Shown: positions 6,951 through 12,773 of the stretch, piece by piece
Numbering within the stretch: position 1 is the first letter of the stretch
How the letters are laid out: the number at the start of each line of letters is the position of its first letter
Assembly: GCA_947463775.1 (NCBI GenBank)
Contig: CANHVD010000099.1
Span: 1-12,773 of the forward strand
Direction of reading: 5' to 3'
Origin: Planctomycetaceae bacterium
Lineage (GTDB): Bacteria; Planctomycetota; Planctomycetia; Planctomycetales; Planctomycetaceae
Length of the DNA: 12,773 nt
Translations under genes and position numbers: made by a program
Notes under the pieces: generated by a model
Database searches by the model: none
Told to the model about the DNA's origin: nothing
Seen by the model: the letters and a program-made list of their open reading frames with translations, nothing else

Positions 6951-7636
6951 GCGGCTTTCTCCTGCAGACAAAGCTCGGGACGATTGAAGTCCTGCAGCTT
7001 TTCGACGCGCTTAAATGTCCCCGCGACTTCCAGTGAATGAGTCACCATCAGCAAGGTGACGTTGTGATCTCGACACGTGTCGCGAATCAGATCGAGGATC
7101 AACTGCTGATTGGCGGGGTCGACGTTCGCAGTCGGCTCGTCAGCCAGCAGCAACACAGGCTTGTTGGCCAGCGATCTTGCTACGGCCACTCTTTGTTGTT
7201 CGCCCACGGACATCTGTTGAGGCGAATGATTCAGGCGATGCCCCAGGCCGACTCGTTCCAGCAGTTGTTTTGCAAACGTCTTGTCGACGCCTTTGCCGGA
7301 AAATGACATTCCCAGCAGGACGTTTTCCAGAGCCGTAAACGCTGGCAGCAGATTGAAAGTCTGAAAGACAATTCCAATCTTCGCGGCGCGGAAGTGATCG
7401 CGGACAACTTCCTGCATCGCTGCGACGTCACGACCATCGACGACAACTCGTCCGGAGTCCGGCGTGAGGATTCCCGAGATAATGTTCAGCAGTGTGGTTT
7501 TGCCGCCACCGCTTGAGCCCAGCAGCGCAACCTGCTCTCCCTGTTTCATTTCAAATCGTTCGATCCCGAGCACCGGCAGTCGGCGTCCTCCGGGTTCCCG
7601 GTACGATTTCCGGATAGATTCCAGCAATAGTGACAT
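6947..7636 (-). CDS. ABC transporter ATP-binding protein (MacB/LolD/FtsE-like)
   Basis: This 229-residue ATPase partners the permease downstream. Visible motifs are Walker A GSSGGGKT (40-47), the Q-loop in IGIVFQTFNLLPAFTALENV (87-106), the signature SVGEQQRVAVARSLANKP (143-160), Walker B VLLLADEPTANVDP (161-174) and the switch His200 in LMVTHS. The signature reads SVGEQ in place of the usual SGGEQ (Gly to Val), a modest deviation. The ATG at 7636 is chosen because AGAGG lies four bases upstream (7641-7645 on the plus strand) and because alignment to the family starts at MSLLLESIRKSY. A longer frame to 7717 adds 27 residues without family resemblance. It forms a two-gene operon with a 4-bp stop/start overlap. 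Confidence 0.93.
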   Translation of the reverse strand: MSLLLESIRKSYREPGGRRLPVLGIERFEMKQGEQVALLGSSGGGKTTLLNIISGILTPDSGRVVVDGRDVAAMQEVVRDHFRAAKIGIVFQTFNLLPAFTALENVLLGMSFSGKGVDKTFAKQLLERVGLGHRLNHSPQQMSVGEQQRVAVARSLANKPVLLLADEPTANVDPANQQLILDLIRDTCRDHNVTLLMVTHSLEVAGTFKRVEKLQDFNRPELCLQEKAA

Positions 7637-7698
7637 TCGACCTCTGCAAGCTGTTGTGAATGTTCTGTACCCCGGACGGCACACGCTGTCCGGCGGGT

Positions 7699-8013
7699 TC
7701 AATAACCCAAGTCCCAATCAATTCTTCGGTGGACCAATGACGCAGCGAGCAGAACGGCACTGCCCGCCGGTGAATGTCTCAAAAACGAGGCAAACATCTG
7801 CGGCCAGTGCCATTCGGCTCGCGACCAATACTGCTTCAGCAGTCCGCCGATGCCGACCAGCCTTCGCGACTTATCGTCCGCAGGCTTCCGGCTACGGAGT
7901 GTACGCTGGAGAAAGGCAGAATCTGAACCCGATTTTCCGGTTTTCCCGGCCCAAGTTCGAGACCAACGCAGCGATGTGGTGGGCCAGCCGTTGACGTCGG
8001 TCATGGAATTCAT
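7699..8013 (-). CDS. Possible small orphan protein, 104 residues (tentative)
   Basis: A minus-strand frame starts at ATG 8013 (or ATG 8004) and ends in TGA 62 bp upstream of the ABC ATPase, in the same orientation. The product would be basic, Trp-rich (TGKSGSDSAF, LKQYWSRAEWHWPQMF, AVLLAASLVHRR) and without any family I recognise. No ribosome binding site is evident, and the frame stays open further upstream antisense to the SUMF1-like gene, which is typical of a chance frame. Supporting it are only its orientation and unremarkable codon use. I rate it as more likely spurious than real. Confidence 0.22.
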   Translation of the reverse strand: MNSMTDVNGWPTTSLRWSRTWAGKTGKSGSDSAFLQRTLRSRKPADDKSRRLVGIGGLLKQYWSRAEWHWPQMFASFLRHSPAGSAVLLAASLVHRRIDWDLGY

Positions 8014-8017
8014 GACC
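7999..8017. promoter_or_regulatory. 19-bp palindrome, candidate operator (left)
   Basis: GGTCATG-GAATT-CATGACC is a perfect 7-bp inverted repeat with a 5-bp centre, located 95 bp 5' of the SUMF1-like start. Its centre is at 8008, 31 bp from the centre of a second 19-bp palindrome. No regulator family is assigned. Confidence 0.35.
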
Positions 8018-8029
8018 CTATCAGTTGTA

Positions 8030-8048
8030 GAATTCAAGACTTGAATTC
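8030..8048. promoter_or_regulatory. 19-bp palindrome, candidate operator (right)
   Basis: GAATTCAAG-A-CTTGAATTC is a perfect 9-bp inverted repeat around a single central base, 63 bp 5' of the SUMF1-like start. AT-rich palindromes of this size in a divergent gap are typical binding sites for dimeric repressors, but no regulator gene lies in the window. Confidence 0.4.
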
Positions 8049-8111
8049 GCACCCTGAGTATTCCTGACCTTTGCTGTTCCCGACAGCAAACTTCGATCAA
8101 GGCCCAAAACC

Positions 8112-9221
8112 ATGACGAAACAGCCTTTTCTTCCCGTGACAATTCCTGCTCTTTTGCTCCAAATCGCCTTTGGGGCAATTCTGCTGGTTCGGCCGACGAC
8201 AGTTTCTGGTCAGGAGACAAAGTTGGAGCCGGTGAAAGTGCCGGCGGCAATTGCGGCGACGCCAGAAGAGATGAAAGCCTACTCCGAACCCCTGATGCAC
8301 ACCACTTTCAAGCTGGATATGTTGCCGGTTAAGGGTGGCAAGTTTGTGATGGGCAGCCCTGACACCGAAGCGGGGCGACGTGACGACGAAGGCCCTATGC
8401 ACGAAGTCGAACTCTCTCCATTTTGGATGAGCAAGTACGAAATCACCTGGAACCAGTACGAAGTTTGGAGCGACCGTGTCGACTCCCTCCGCCGTGCGGC
8501 CTATGGCAAAGCGGCGACTCCACGAGATAAGCTGGCTGATTCCGTAACTCGTCCGACTCCACCGTACACGGACATGAGCTTTGGGATGGGCCGCGAAAAC
8601 AATCCCGCGATCTGCATGACTCAGCACTCTGCTCGAATGTTCTGCACCTGGCTCAGCGCCAAGACGGGACGATACTACCGACTGCCGACCGAAGCGGAAT
8701 GGGAATACGTTTGCCGTGCGGGAACGACGACCATGTATTCGTTTGGTGACGATGCTTCGCAGATCGGTGAGTACGCCTGGTACACGGACAACAGCGAAGG
8801 CATTTATCATCCGGTTGGCAAGAAGAAACCAAATCCGTGGGGCTTCTACGACATGCACGGCAACGTCGCGGAATGGGTTCTTGACCAGTATGTTCCGGAC
8901 ACTTACAAGCTTCGAGCCGGCAGTGCTGCTGTTGATCCACTTACGATCCCGATGACCGAGTATCCACGCATTGTTCGTGGCGGTGGCTGGGATGATCCGG
9001 CTAAAATGCTGCGAAGCGCAGTGCGAGAAGGATCGAGCGAGGAGTGGAAGCAACAGGATCCACAGCTTCCCCAAAGCATTTGGTACTTCACCGACGCTCT
9101 GGGAGTTGGCTTGCGAGTTGTTCGACCATTCATGGAACCGGCGGAAGAGCTTCGAGCTTCCAAGTGGGACAAGAGCGAGCCGATCCAGAAAGACCCCGAA
9201 GAAGTACTCAGCAACGAATAA
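8112..9221 (+). CDS. Secreted SUMF1/FGE-sulfatase-domain protein (non-canonical, lacks active-site Cys pair)
   Basis: This 369-residue protein has an N-terminal signal peptide (hydrophobic residues about 8-27, likely cleavage near VSG-Q, residues 32-34). A complete SUMF1-like domain (PF03781) spans about residues 72-338: GGKFVMGSPDTEAGRRDDEGPMHEVELSPFWMSKYEITWNQYE, then RYYRLPTEAEWEYVCRAGTTTMYSFGDD (188-214), NPWGFYDMHGNVAEWVLDQY (241-260), RIVRGGGWDD (286-295) and the terminal GVGLRVVRP (331-339). True formylglycine-generating enzymes carry two catalytic cysteines shortly after the RGGS motif. Here RGGGWDDPAKMLRSAVRE has none, so sulfatase maturation by Cys oxidation is unlikely. Many planctomycete paralogues of this kind are secreted or attached to kinase or cytochrome modules, with unknown roles. 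The stop codon lies inside a 14-bp tandem duplication. No sulfatase gene is nearby. Confidence 0.9.
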   Translation: MTKQPFLPVTIPALLLQIAFGAILLVRPTTVSGQETKLEPVKVPAAIAATPEEMKAYSEPLMHTTFKLDMLPVKGGKFVMGSPDTEAGRRDDEGPMHEVELSPFWMSKYEITWNQYEVWSDRVDSLRRAAYGKAATPRDKLADSVTRPTPPYTDMSFGMGRENNPAICMTQHSARMFCTWLSAKTGRYYRLPTEAEWEYVCRAGTTTMYSFGDDASQIGEYAWYTDNSEGIYHPVGKKKPNPWGFYDMHGNVAEWVLDQYVPDTYKLRAGSAAVDPLTIPMTEYPRIVRGGGWDDPAKMLRSAVREGSSEEWKQQDPQLPQSIWYFTDALGVGLRVVRPFMEPAEELRASKWDKSEPIQKDPEEVLSNE

Positions 9222-9243
9222 GCTGACTAGAATAAGCTGACTA
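9216..9243 (+). repeat. Perfect 14-bp tandem duplication across the SUMF1-like stop codon
   Basis: GAATAAGCTGACTA occurs twice head to tail (9216-9229 and 9230-9243). The first copy contains the TAA stop codon; the second is just downstream and adjoins the palindromic element that starts at 9252. It looks like a recent slippage or insertion-related duplication. Confidence 0.85.
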
Positions 9244-9251
9244 CTCTTGTC

Positions 9252-9388
9252 TTGGACTGCGGCAGCCTGCTGCCGCTTTTGTGCAGGCAGCCTGCTGCCG
9301 AACTACGGCCCGGAGTTGATTGCGATCAGAACAAGTGAACCACAGCAGGCTGTGGTTCCGAAAGCTGCAGCGGGCTGCAGCAGTCCAA
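9252..9388. repeat. Compound palindromic REP-like element of four hairpins in inverted arrangement
   Basis: The element begins with TTGGACTGC (9252-9260) and ends with its complement GCAGTCCAA (9380-9388). Inside are four hairpins sharing the core CAG-NNNG-CTG: H1 9259-9276 (7 bp), H2 9286-9299 (5 bp), H3 9337-9358 (9 bp), H4 9364-9381 (7 bp). H1 and H2 carry loop CCTG. H3 and H4 carry the reverse-complement type (CAGG, CGGG), so the order is forward, forward, reverse, reverse. The end units 9252-9276 and the complement of 9364-9388 match at 22 of 25 positions. Two of the three differences are paired positions that change together (G-C to T-A), and the third is in the loop. This fits a selected or mobilised structured repeat. 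It fills the gap between two convergent genes. Confidence 0.8.
9259..9280 (+). terminator. Rho-independent-type terminator of the SUMF1-like gene
   Basis: GCGGCAG-CCTG-CTGCCGC is a perfect 7-bp GC-rich stem immediately followed by TTTT. It lies 38 bp after the stop codon and is the first hairpin of the REP-like element. The T-run is short, so efficiency is uncertain. Confidence 0.55.
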
Positions 9389-9397
9389 AGGTTGGAA

Positions 9398-9940
9398 TCA
9401 ATCCAGCGGCGAAGAAACTTCCAGCAAATCAATTGCCGGTGCGCCGTTGCAGAAGATTGTGGCGAGTCGACCATAGGTCGTCTGGCCGACGTTCATATTC
9501 AGGTACTCGGCCAGTCCCGGCCCGGCCGTGAAACGCAGAATGGCACCGAGATCCACGTGGCGAAAAACGTTGTGTTGAATAAGCACGCGGCCCAAAGGAG
9601 TTTTCTCGGCCAGAATTTCAGCCCGGACCTTTTCTGTGACATAGTCGAGATTAAACCGCACATAGCCGAACTGCACGGCATCCTTCGTGCCACTTTTGTG
9701 CAGGCGGATCTTGCGCAGGTAAAGCCCGTCTTCAAATCGGGACGCCATCACTTCCACATCGACGGTGCAGTCATGGAATGACTCCATGCTGATCGTCATG
9801 TGGTGCTCGTGAACCAGCATGCGATGATAGGGTTCAGGCGTTGCCTCTTTGGCGACGTGCTCGGCTGTCTGATAGAGCTGATGGCCTTCAGGTTCGGGAA
9901 ACAGACCAACCAGCTCCTGCAGTTCTTTAAGCGGATTCAA
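9398..9940 (-). CDS. Small protein resembling the chorismate-lyase/UTRA-fold superfamily
   Basis: This is a 180-residue soluble protein without signal peptide. The pattern resembles DUF98/UbiC-type chorismate lyases. It has LVHEHHMTISMESFHDCTVDVEV (42-64), then GLYLRKIRL (72-80, Arg76), a strand FGYVRFNLDYV (91-101), a short helix VRAEILAEKTPLGRVL (105-120), and YGRLATIFCNGAPAIDLLEVSSP (156-178, Glu174). In UbiC an Arg and a late Glu are catalytic, and an Arg/Glu pair is present here in comparable places. The assignment is from motif spacing only and could equally mean a UTRA-like ligand-binding fold without lyase activity. The start is TTG at 9940: an in-frame TGA lies two codons upstream and the first internal Met is residue 41. 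It follows the radical SAM gene by 52 bp on the same strand. Confidence 0.6.
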   Translation of the reverse strand: MNPLKELQELVGLFPEPEGHQLYQTAEHVAKEATPEPYHRMLVHEHHMTISMESFHDCTVDVEVMASRFEDGLYLRKIRLHKSGTKDAVQFGYVRFNLDYVTEKVRAEILAEKTPLGRVLIQHNVFRHVDLGAILRFTAGPGLAEYLNMNVGQTTYGRLATIFCNGAPAIDLLEVSSPLD

Positions 9941-9992
9941 GGTTCAGAACTTTCGTTTCGAATGAGATTGCCGGATATTTTTTTAGTAGAGG

Positions 9993-11312
9993 CTATGTAT
10001 ACCGAACTGCTCGATGCTGTTGCTCAAAGTATTCCGGCAGCAGGCTGTCGACTTGAAGCAGCCCTTTTCGCGTCAGCTTGAGAATATCTCCGTTCAGGCT
10101 CAGATAACCAGCCGCTTGTTGATTTTTCAAAGCCGTCGCAAACTCCTGCTGCACATTGACTCCGTACTTTTGGTTTAACCGTCCCAGTTCAACCTGACCT
10201 TCTTTCATCAGCAGGACCAGTTCTCGAATCAACAACTGATGAGCCGTGGGCTTCATCGCTCGGTTGATTGGCAGTTCGCCACGATTCACCGTTTCCATGT
10301 AGTCTTCGATGCGGTCAAGGTTCTGATAGTGAACGCCCTGGAAATGCCCGAATGAGGACACTCCAGTTGCGATCAGATCGCATCCACGCCAAACATTGTC
10401 GCGATAGACGAAGTGATCGGTGGCAGGATTCTTTACAAGCTCGTTGCCACTGGAAATGTGGTAGCCGGCGGCCACGAGACGATCCATCGCTTCACTGACC
10501 CAGCGTCGCTTGGTCGGCCAGTCGGCAACCGGCGATTGAGCCCCCTGCTCTCTCATCTCTTTGGAATAGACCGTGTTGAACGGCAGTTCCATTTGATAAA
10601 TCGTGATGTTATCCGGCTGCATCTCCAAAGCTCGATCAATGCACCGAGCCCAGTTCTCGTCGGTCTCACCGACCATCCCGGCAATCAGGTCAATGTTGAC
10701 CTGAGGAAACCCGACCTGACGAATCCATTCATAAGCTCGCATCACTTCCGGAGACAGGTGAGCTCGTCCGTTCTCCTCCAGAATCTTGTCGTCGAAGTTT
10801 TCCACACCCAAAGAGATGCGAGTAATCCCGATATCACGGAGTGTCTCGAGCTTCTCCATGCTGAGCGTTCCCGGCTCACACTCGAACGTGACTTCTTTGG
10901 CCTTGTCCCACGAAATGTACTCGCTCATCCGATCTCGCAGCGATCGCAACTGTTTGGAGCTGAGATAGCTGGGAGTTCCGCCACCGAAATAGACAAACAG
11001 CAGATCACGATTTCCAATCGCCGATCGCTGGCTGATTAATTCCAGTTCCTGAATCAAGGCCTTGACGTAATCTTCGATCGCCTTGGCGTTCTGGTTTGTG
11101 TAAACGCGAAAGTAGCAGAACTTGCAGCGTTTGCGACAGAACGGGATATGAATGTAGAGCCCCAGCGGCGTGTTGGCCGTCTGAGCGGGATCTGTGTTCA
11201 ACGCGTCCATCGCCGAGGGCACGAAGTCCGACTGCCATTGCGAGAACGGCGGATAATTCGAAATGAAATAGCTACCGACTTCGGTTGTGGCAGAAACTTC
11301 TGTAGTCGTCAT
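9993..11312 (-). CDS. HemW/HemN-like radical SAM protein (coproporphyrinogen-oxidase family)
   Basis: This 439-residue cytoplasmic enzyme has the radical SAM cluster motif in YIHIPFCRKRCKFCYF (Cys59, Cys63, Cys66). SAM-binding FGGGTPSYLS (109-118), FECEPGTLS (143-151), TRISLGVENFDD (164-175) and VNIDLIAGMVGET (205-217) follow. The C-terminal GVSSFGH (317-323) and a winged-helix-like HemN_C region (about 356-425) complete the fold. True HemN has a fourth Cys at CX3CX2CXC, and this protein has Phe there. HemW has a short CxYCDF start, whereas here the sequence continues YFRVYTNQN. About 48 extra residues precede the core. It is therefore a HemN-family paralogue whose substrate cannot be named: heme chaperone, decarboxylase, or a methylase-like or other SAM reaction. 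It heads a likely two-gene operon with the lyase-fold protein. Confidence 0.85.
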   Translation of the reverse strand: MTTTEVSATTEVGSYFISNYPPFSQWQSDFVPSAMDALNTDPAQTANTPLGLYIHIPFCRKRCKFCYFRVYTNQNAKAIEDYVKALIQELELISQRSAIGNRDLLFVYFGGGTPSYLSSKQLRSLRDRMSEYISWDKAKEVTFECEPGTLSMEKLETLRDIGITRISLGVENFDDKILEENGRAHLSPEVMRAYEWIRQVGFPQVNIDLIAGMVGETDENWARCIDRALEMQPDNITIYQMELPFNTVYSKEMREQGAQSPVADWPTKRRWVSEAMDRLVAAGYHISSGNELVKNPATDHFVYRDNVWRGCDLIATGVSSFGHFQGVHYQNLDRIEDYMETVNRGELPINRAMKPTAHQLLIRELVLLMKEGQVELGRLNQKYGVNVQQEFATALKNQQAAGYLSLNGDILKLTRKGLLQVDSLLPEYFEQQHRAVRYT

Positions 11313-11346
11313 AGGATTCTGTTTCTGAAGACGCCTGCATCAAGAC

Positions 11347-11380
11347 AAAAAACGGTCTCGCCACATGATACACATGTGGC
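11347..11380 (-). terminator. Candidate terminator after the multiheme cytochrome gene
   Basis: GCCACATG-ATACA-CATGTGGC (11360-11380) is a perfect 8-bp stem in the 122-bp gap between the cytochrome stop and the radical SAM start. On the minus strand it is followed seven bases later by six T (11347-11352). The spacing is longer than in a classical terminator, so the call is moderate. It would separate the two minus-strand genes into distinct transcripts. Confidence 0.4.
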
Positions 11381-11434
11381 CGATCGCTGTCTGCACTGCA
11401 GGCCGACTTCACCAACCCCGGGGCTGTCTCTGCC

Positions 11435-12773
11435 CTATTTTGCAGGCTCCGCCAGCGATTTTACATAGGCCAGCAAATCAGCGGCCTCGGCGGCTGTCAG
11501 GTCCGCCAGTACACCATCAGGCATCAGCGAGCGAGCACTTTTCTGCATCTCTTCAATGTCTTTTTTGGCCACGGTCACGAGTTGGCGATCGGCTGCTCGC
11601 AGCACGACCTCAGTGTCCGTTTGTTTCTCCAGCAGTCCAGTCAGAACTTCCCCGTCGATGGTGACCACGGCCCATGCGGCGAATTTTTCGTCTACCTTCA
11701 GGGACGGCTGCAGGATGTGTTGCAGCATCTCGGATTCGTGCTGGTACTTTTTGCTGATCTCTTTCAATGTTGGTCCGACCGATAACGCTGCATCATCAGT
11801 GTGGTGGCAAGTTCGACATCTTGCTGCATCACTGAAGAAGATCAAACGGCCGCGTAAGGCGTCGCCATCCTGATCAAGAACAATGGAAGGCTCGAACGTC
11901 CGCCCCAGAGTGTTCTTGCGTTGTGATTCCGGAATGAAATCATCGAACAGCCCTCGAATATCGCTGCTGGCATTTCTGACTGTTTCAATTGCTGCGACTC
12001 GATCGTCTGACTTTAACTTTCCATCGTGCAGCTTCGACATCAGTGCCAAGGCACCTTCCGTATTGCCGACAAGCGTTTGCACCGCCGCGTTTCGAGCATC
12101 CGCGTTTGCTGATTCGGCGACCAATGACTCCAAAGCCAGTGACTGAGCTGTTCCGTCCTGCAACGGATCCGACAATTTTATTTCTGCCGCATGCGGGAGA
12201 GATCGAATCCATTGGTCGATCAAGGTCACACCGCGACCATCAATCACCTGAGAACCAATATATGGCATCCTCGCATATCCAAGCTTCGACATGCGATACA
12301 TCATGACCGATCGATAGGGATCTCCCGGGACGACAATTTTCGCGTGCTGCATTCCAAACGTGCCGATGTTCGTCCCTTTGTTGGTCATCATTTGATCAAA
12401 GGTCAGATCTCGAGTCATAAAGAATGACACAATGGCATTGCCGCCTTTGTGATGGCACATGCTGCAGTTGCCGTGCAGGTATGATCGAGCTCGATCGTTC
12501 AAGTGCAGCGATTCATCATGAGGATTAACGAGCCGATGCGATTCTCTGCGAGCCGCTTCGGGAATCGACGAGATGACTTCCTGAGCCAACAGTGATTCCA
12601 GTTGATCTGACGGACTGTCGCCGGAGACGGCTCCTGCCAATTGATTGCCGACGAATCCCAATACGAAACCGGGGCCCGCGTTGTGGCATAGTTTGCATTC
12701 ATTCACTGCGTTCGAATGCCACGTGCGTTCTGTCATCTTTCCGGGACTATGAGCATCGGGCCACTGCACCGAC
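11435..12773 (-). CDS. Multiheme c-type cytochrome with planctomycete heme-binding C-terminal domain (5' end outside window)
   Basis: The frame is open to the window edge; 446 residues are visible and no true start is present (a GTG at 12769 lies mid-domain). Counting from that codon, three CxxCH motifs appear: CKLCH (25-29), CSMCH (102-106) and CRTCH (318-322). The first two belong to a module with QLAG, RARSYLHGNCSMCHHKGG and YARMPYIGSQVIDGRG (165-180, likely Met168 ligand). The last opens a C-terminal domain of the TIGR02603 putative heme-binding type, ending SLMPDGVLADLTAAEAADLLAYVKSL. Between them is a helical HEAT-like stretch (about 205-290). This is a periplasmic electron-transfer protein, and the missing N-terminus may carry a propeller or dehydrogenase domain. 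Partner and substrate are unknown. Confidence 0.85.
   Translation of the reverse strand, partial: SVQWPDAHSPGKMTERTWHSNAVNECKLCHNAGPGFVLGFVGNQLAGAVSGDSPSDQLESLLAQEVISSIPEAARRESHRLVNPHDESLHLNDRARSYLHGNCSMCHHKGGNAIVSFFMTRDLTFDQMMTNKGTNIGTFGMQHAKIVVPGDPYRSVMMYRMSKLGYARMPYIGSQVIDGRGVTLIDQWIRSLPHAAEIKLSDPLQDGTAQSLALESLVAESANADARNAAVQTLVGNTEGALALMSKLHDGKLKSDDRVAAIETVRNASSDIRGLFDDFIPESQRKNTLGRTFEPSIVLDQDGDALRGRLIFFSDAARCRTCHHTDDAALSVGPTLKEISKKYQHESEMLQHILQPSLKVDEKFAAWAVVTIDGEVLTGLLEKQTDTEVVLRAADRQLVTVAKKDIEEMQKSARSLMPDGVLADLTAAEAADLLAYVKSLAEPAK

Larger units (their letters stand above)
7637..8111. other. 475-bp divergent intergenic region
   Basis: This region separates the ABC ATPase start from the SUMF1-like start. 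It contains two 19-bp palindromes (listed separately), a small GGGTT/AACCC hairpin at 7695-7708, and overlapping open frames on both strands. The only one I consider even tentatively is the minus-strand frame 7699-8013, listed below. No recognisable promoter elements were found. Confidence 0.5.

Noticed and set aside
7464..7994. 176-codon plus-strand open frame across the ABC ATPase start
   Set aside because: The first half is antisense to the ATPase coding sequence, and the rest has no family features.
8097..9074. 325-codon minus-strand open frame
   Set aside because: It lies fully antisense to the SUMF1-like gene, which has clear domain motifs; its own translation is Arg/His-rich with no recognisable family.
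9993..11312. Naming the radical SAM gene hemN or hemW
   Set aside because: The fourth Cys of HemN is missing and the sequence after the cluster differs from HemW, so a specific symbol is not justified.

Overview
The window looks like a piece of a Planctomycetota chromosome, probably from the Planctomycetaceae or a related lineage. The sequence has mid-range GC. Several proteins are types that are expanded in that phylum: a PQQ-type beta-propeller with an inserted EF-hand pair, a secreted SUMF1-like domain protein, a lactonase-type propeller, and a large multi-CxxCH cytochrome ending in the planctomycete-type putative heme-binding domain. The lineage call is inference from gene content; there is no rRNA or marker gene here.

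Layout. Positions 1-501 (+) hold the end of a seven-bladed lactonase-like propeller, convergent with a secreted PQQ-like propeller (533-1987, -). Upstream on the same strand is a COG0523/CobW GTPase with a His-rich tail (2113-3357, -). A 473-bp divergent gap carries a structured purE leader and leads into purE-purK (3831-5519, +), which perform the two-step carboxylation of AIR in purine synthesis. A 12-bp inverted repeat separates purK from a convergent two-gene ABC transporter, a MacB/LolD-like ATPase and an FtsX-like permease (5610-7636, -), joined by an ATGA overlap. A 475-bp gap with two 19-bp palindromes precedes a secreted SUMF1-like protein (8112-9221, +). A compact four-hairpin inverted-repeat element (9252-9388) fills the convergent gap before a two-gene minus-strand unit: a HemW/HemN-like radical SAM enzyme (9993-11312) followed by a small protein resembling the chorismate-lyase/UTRA fold (9398-9940). 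The window ends in the C-terminal part of a triple-CxxCH cytochrome (11435-12773, -).

How the genes relate. purE-purK and the ABC pair are secure functional units. The radical SAM and lyase-fold pair is a likely but uncharacterised operon. The rest looks like ordinary planctomycete mosaic content without one shared pathway. The least explained parts are non-coding: the REP-like element, whose two end units show a compensatory base-pair change; the purE leader, which can form competing helices; and the twin palindromes 5' of the SUMF1-like gene. I see no CRISPR array, tRNA, rRNA, transposase or phage gene.
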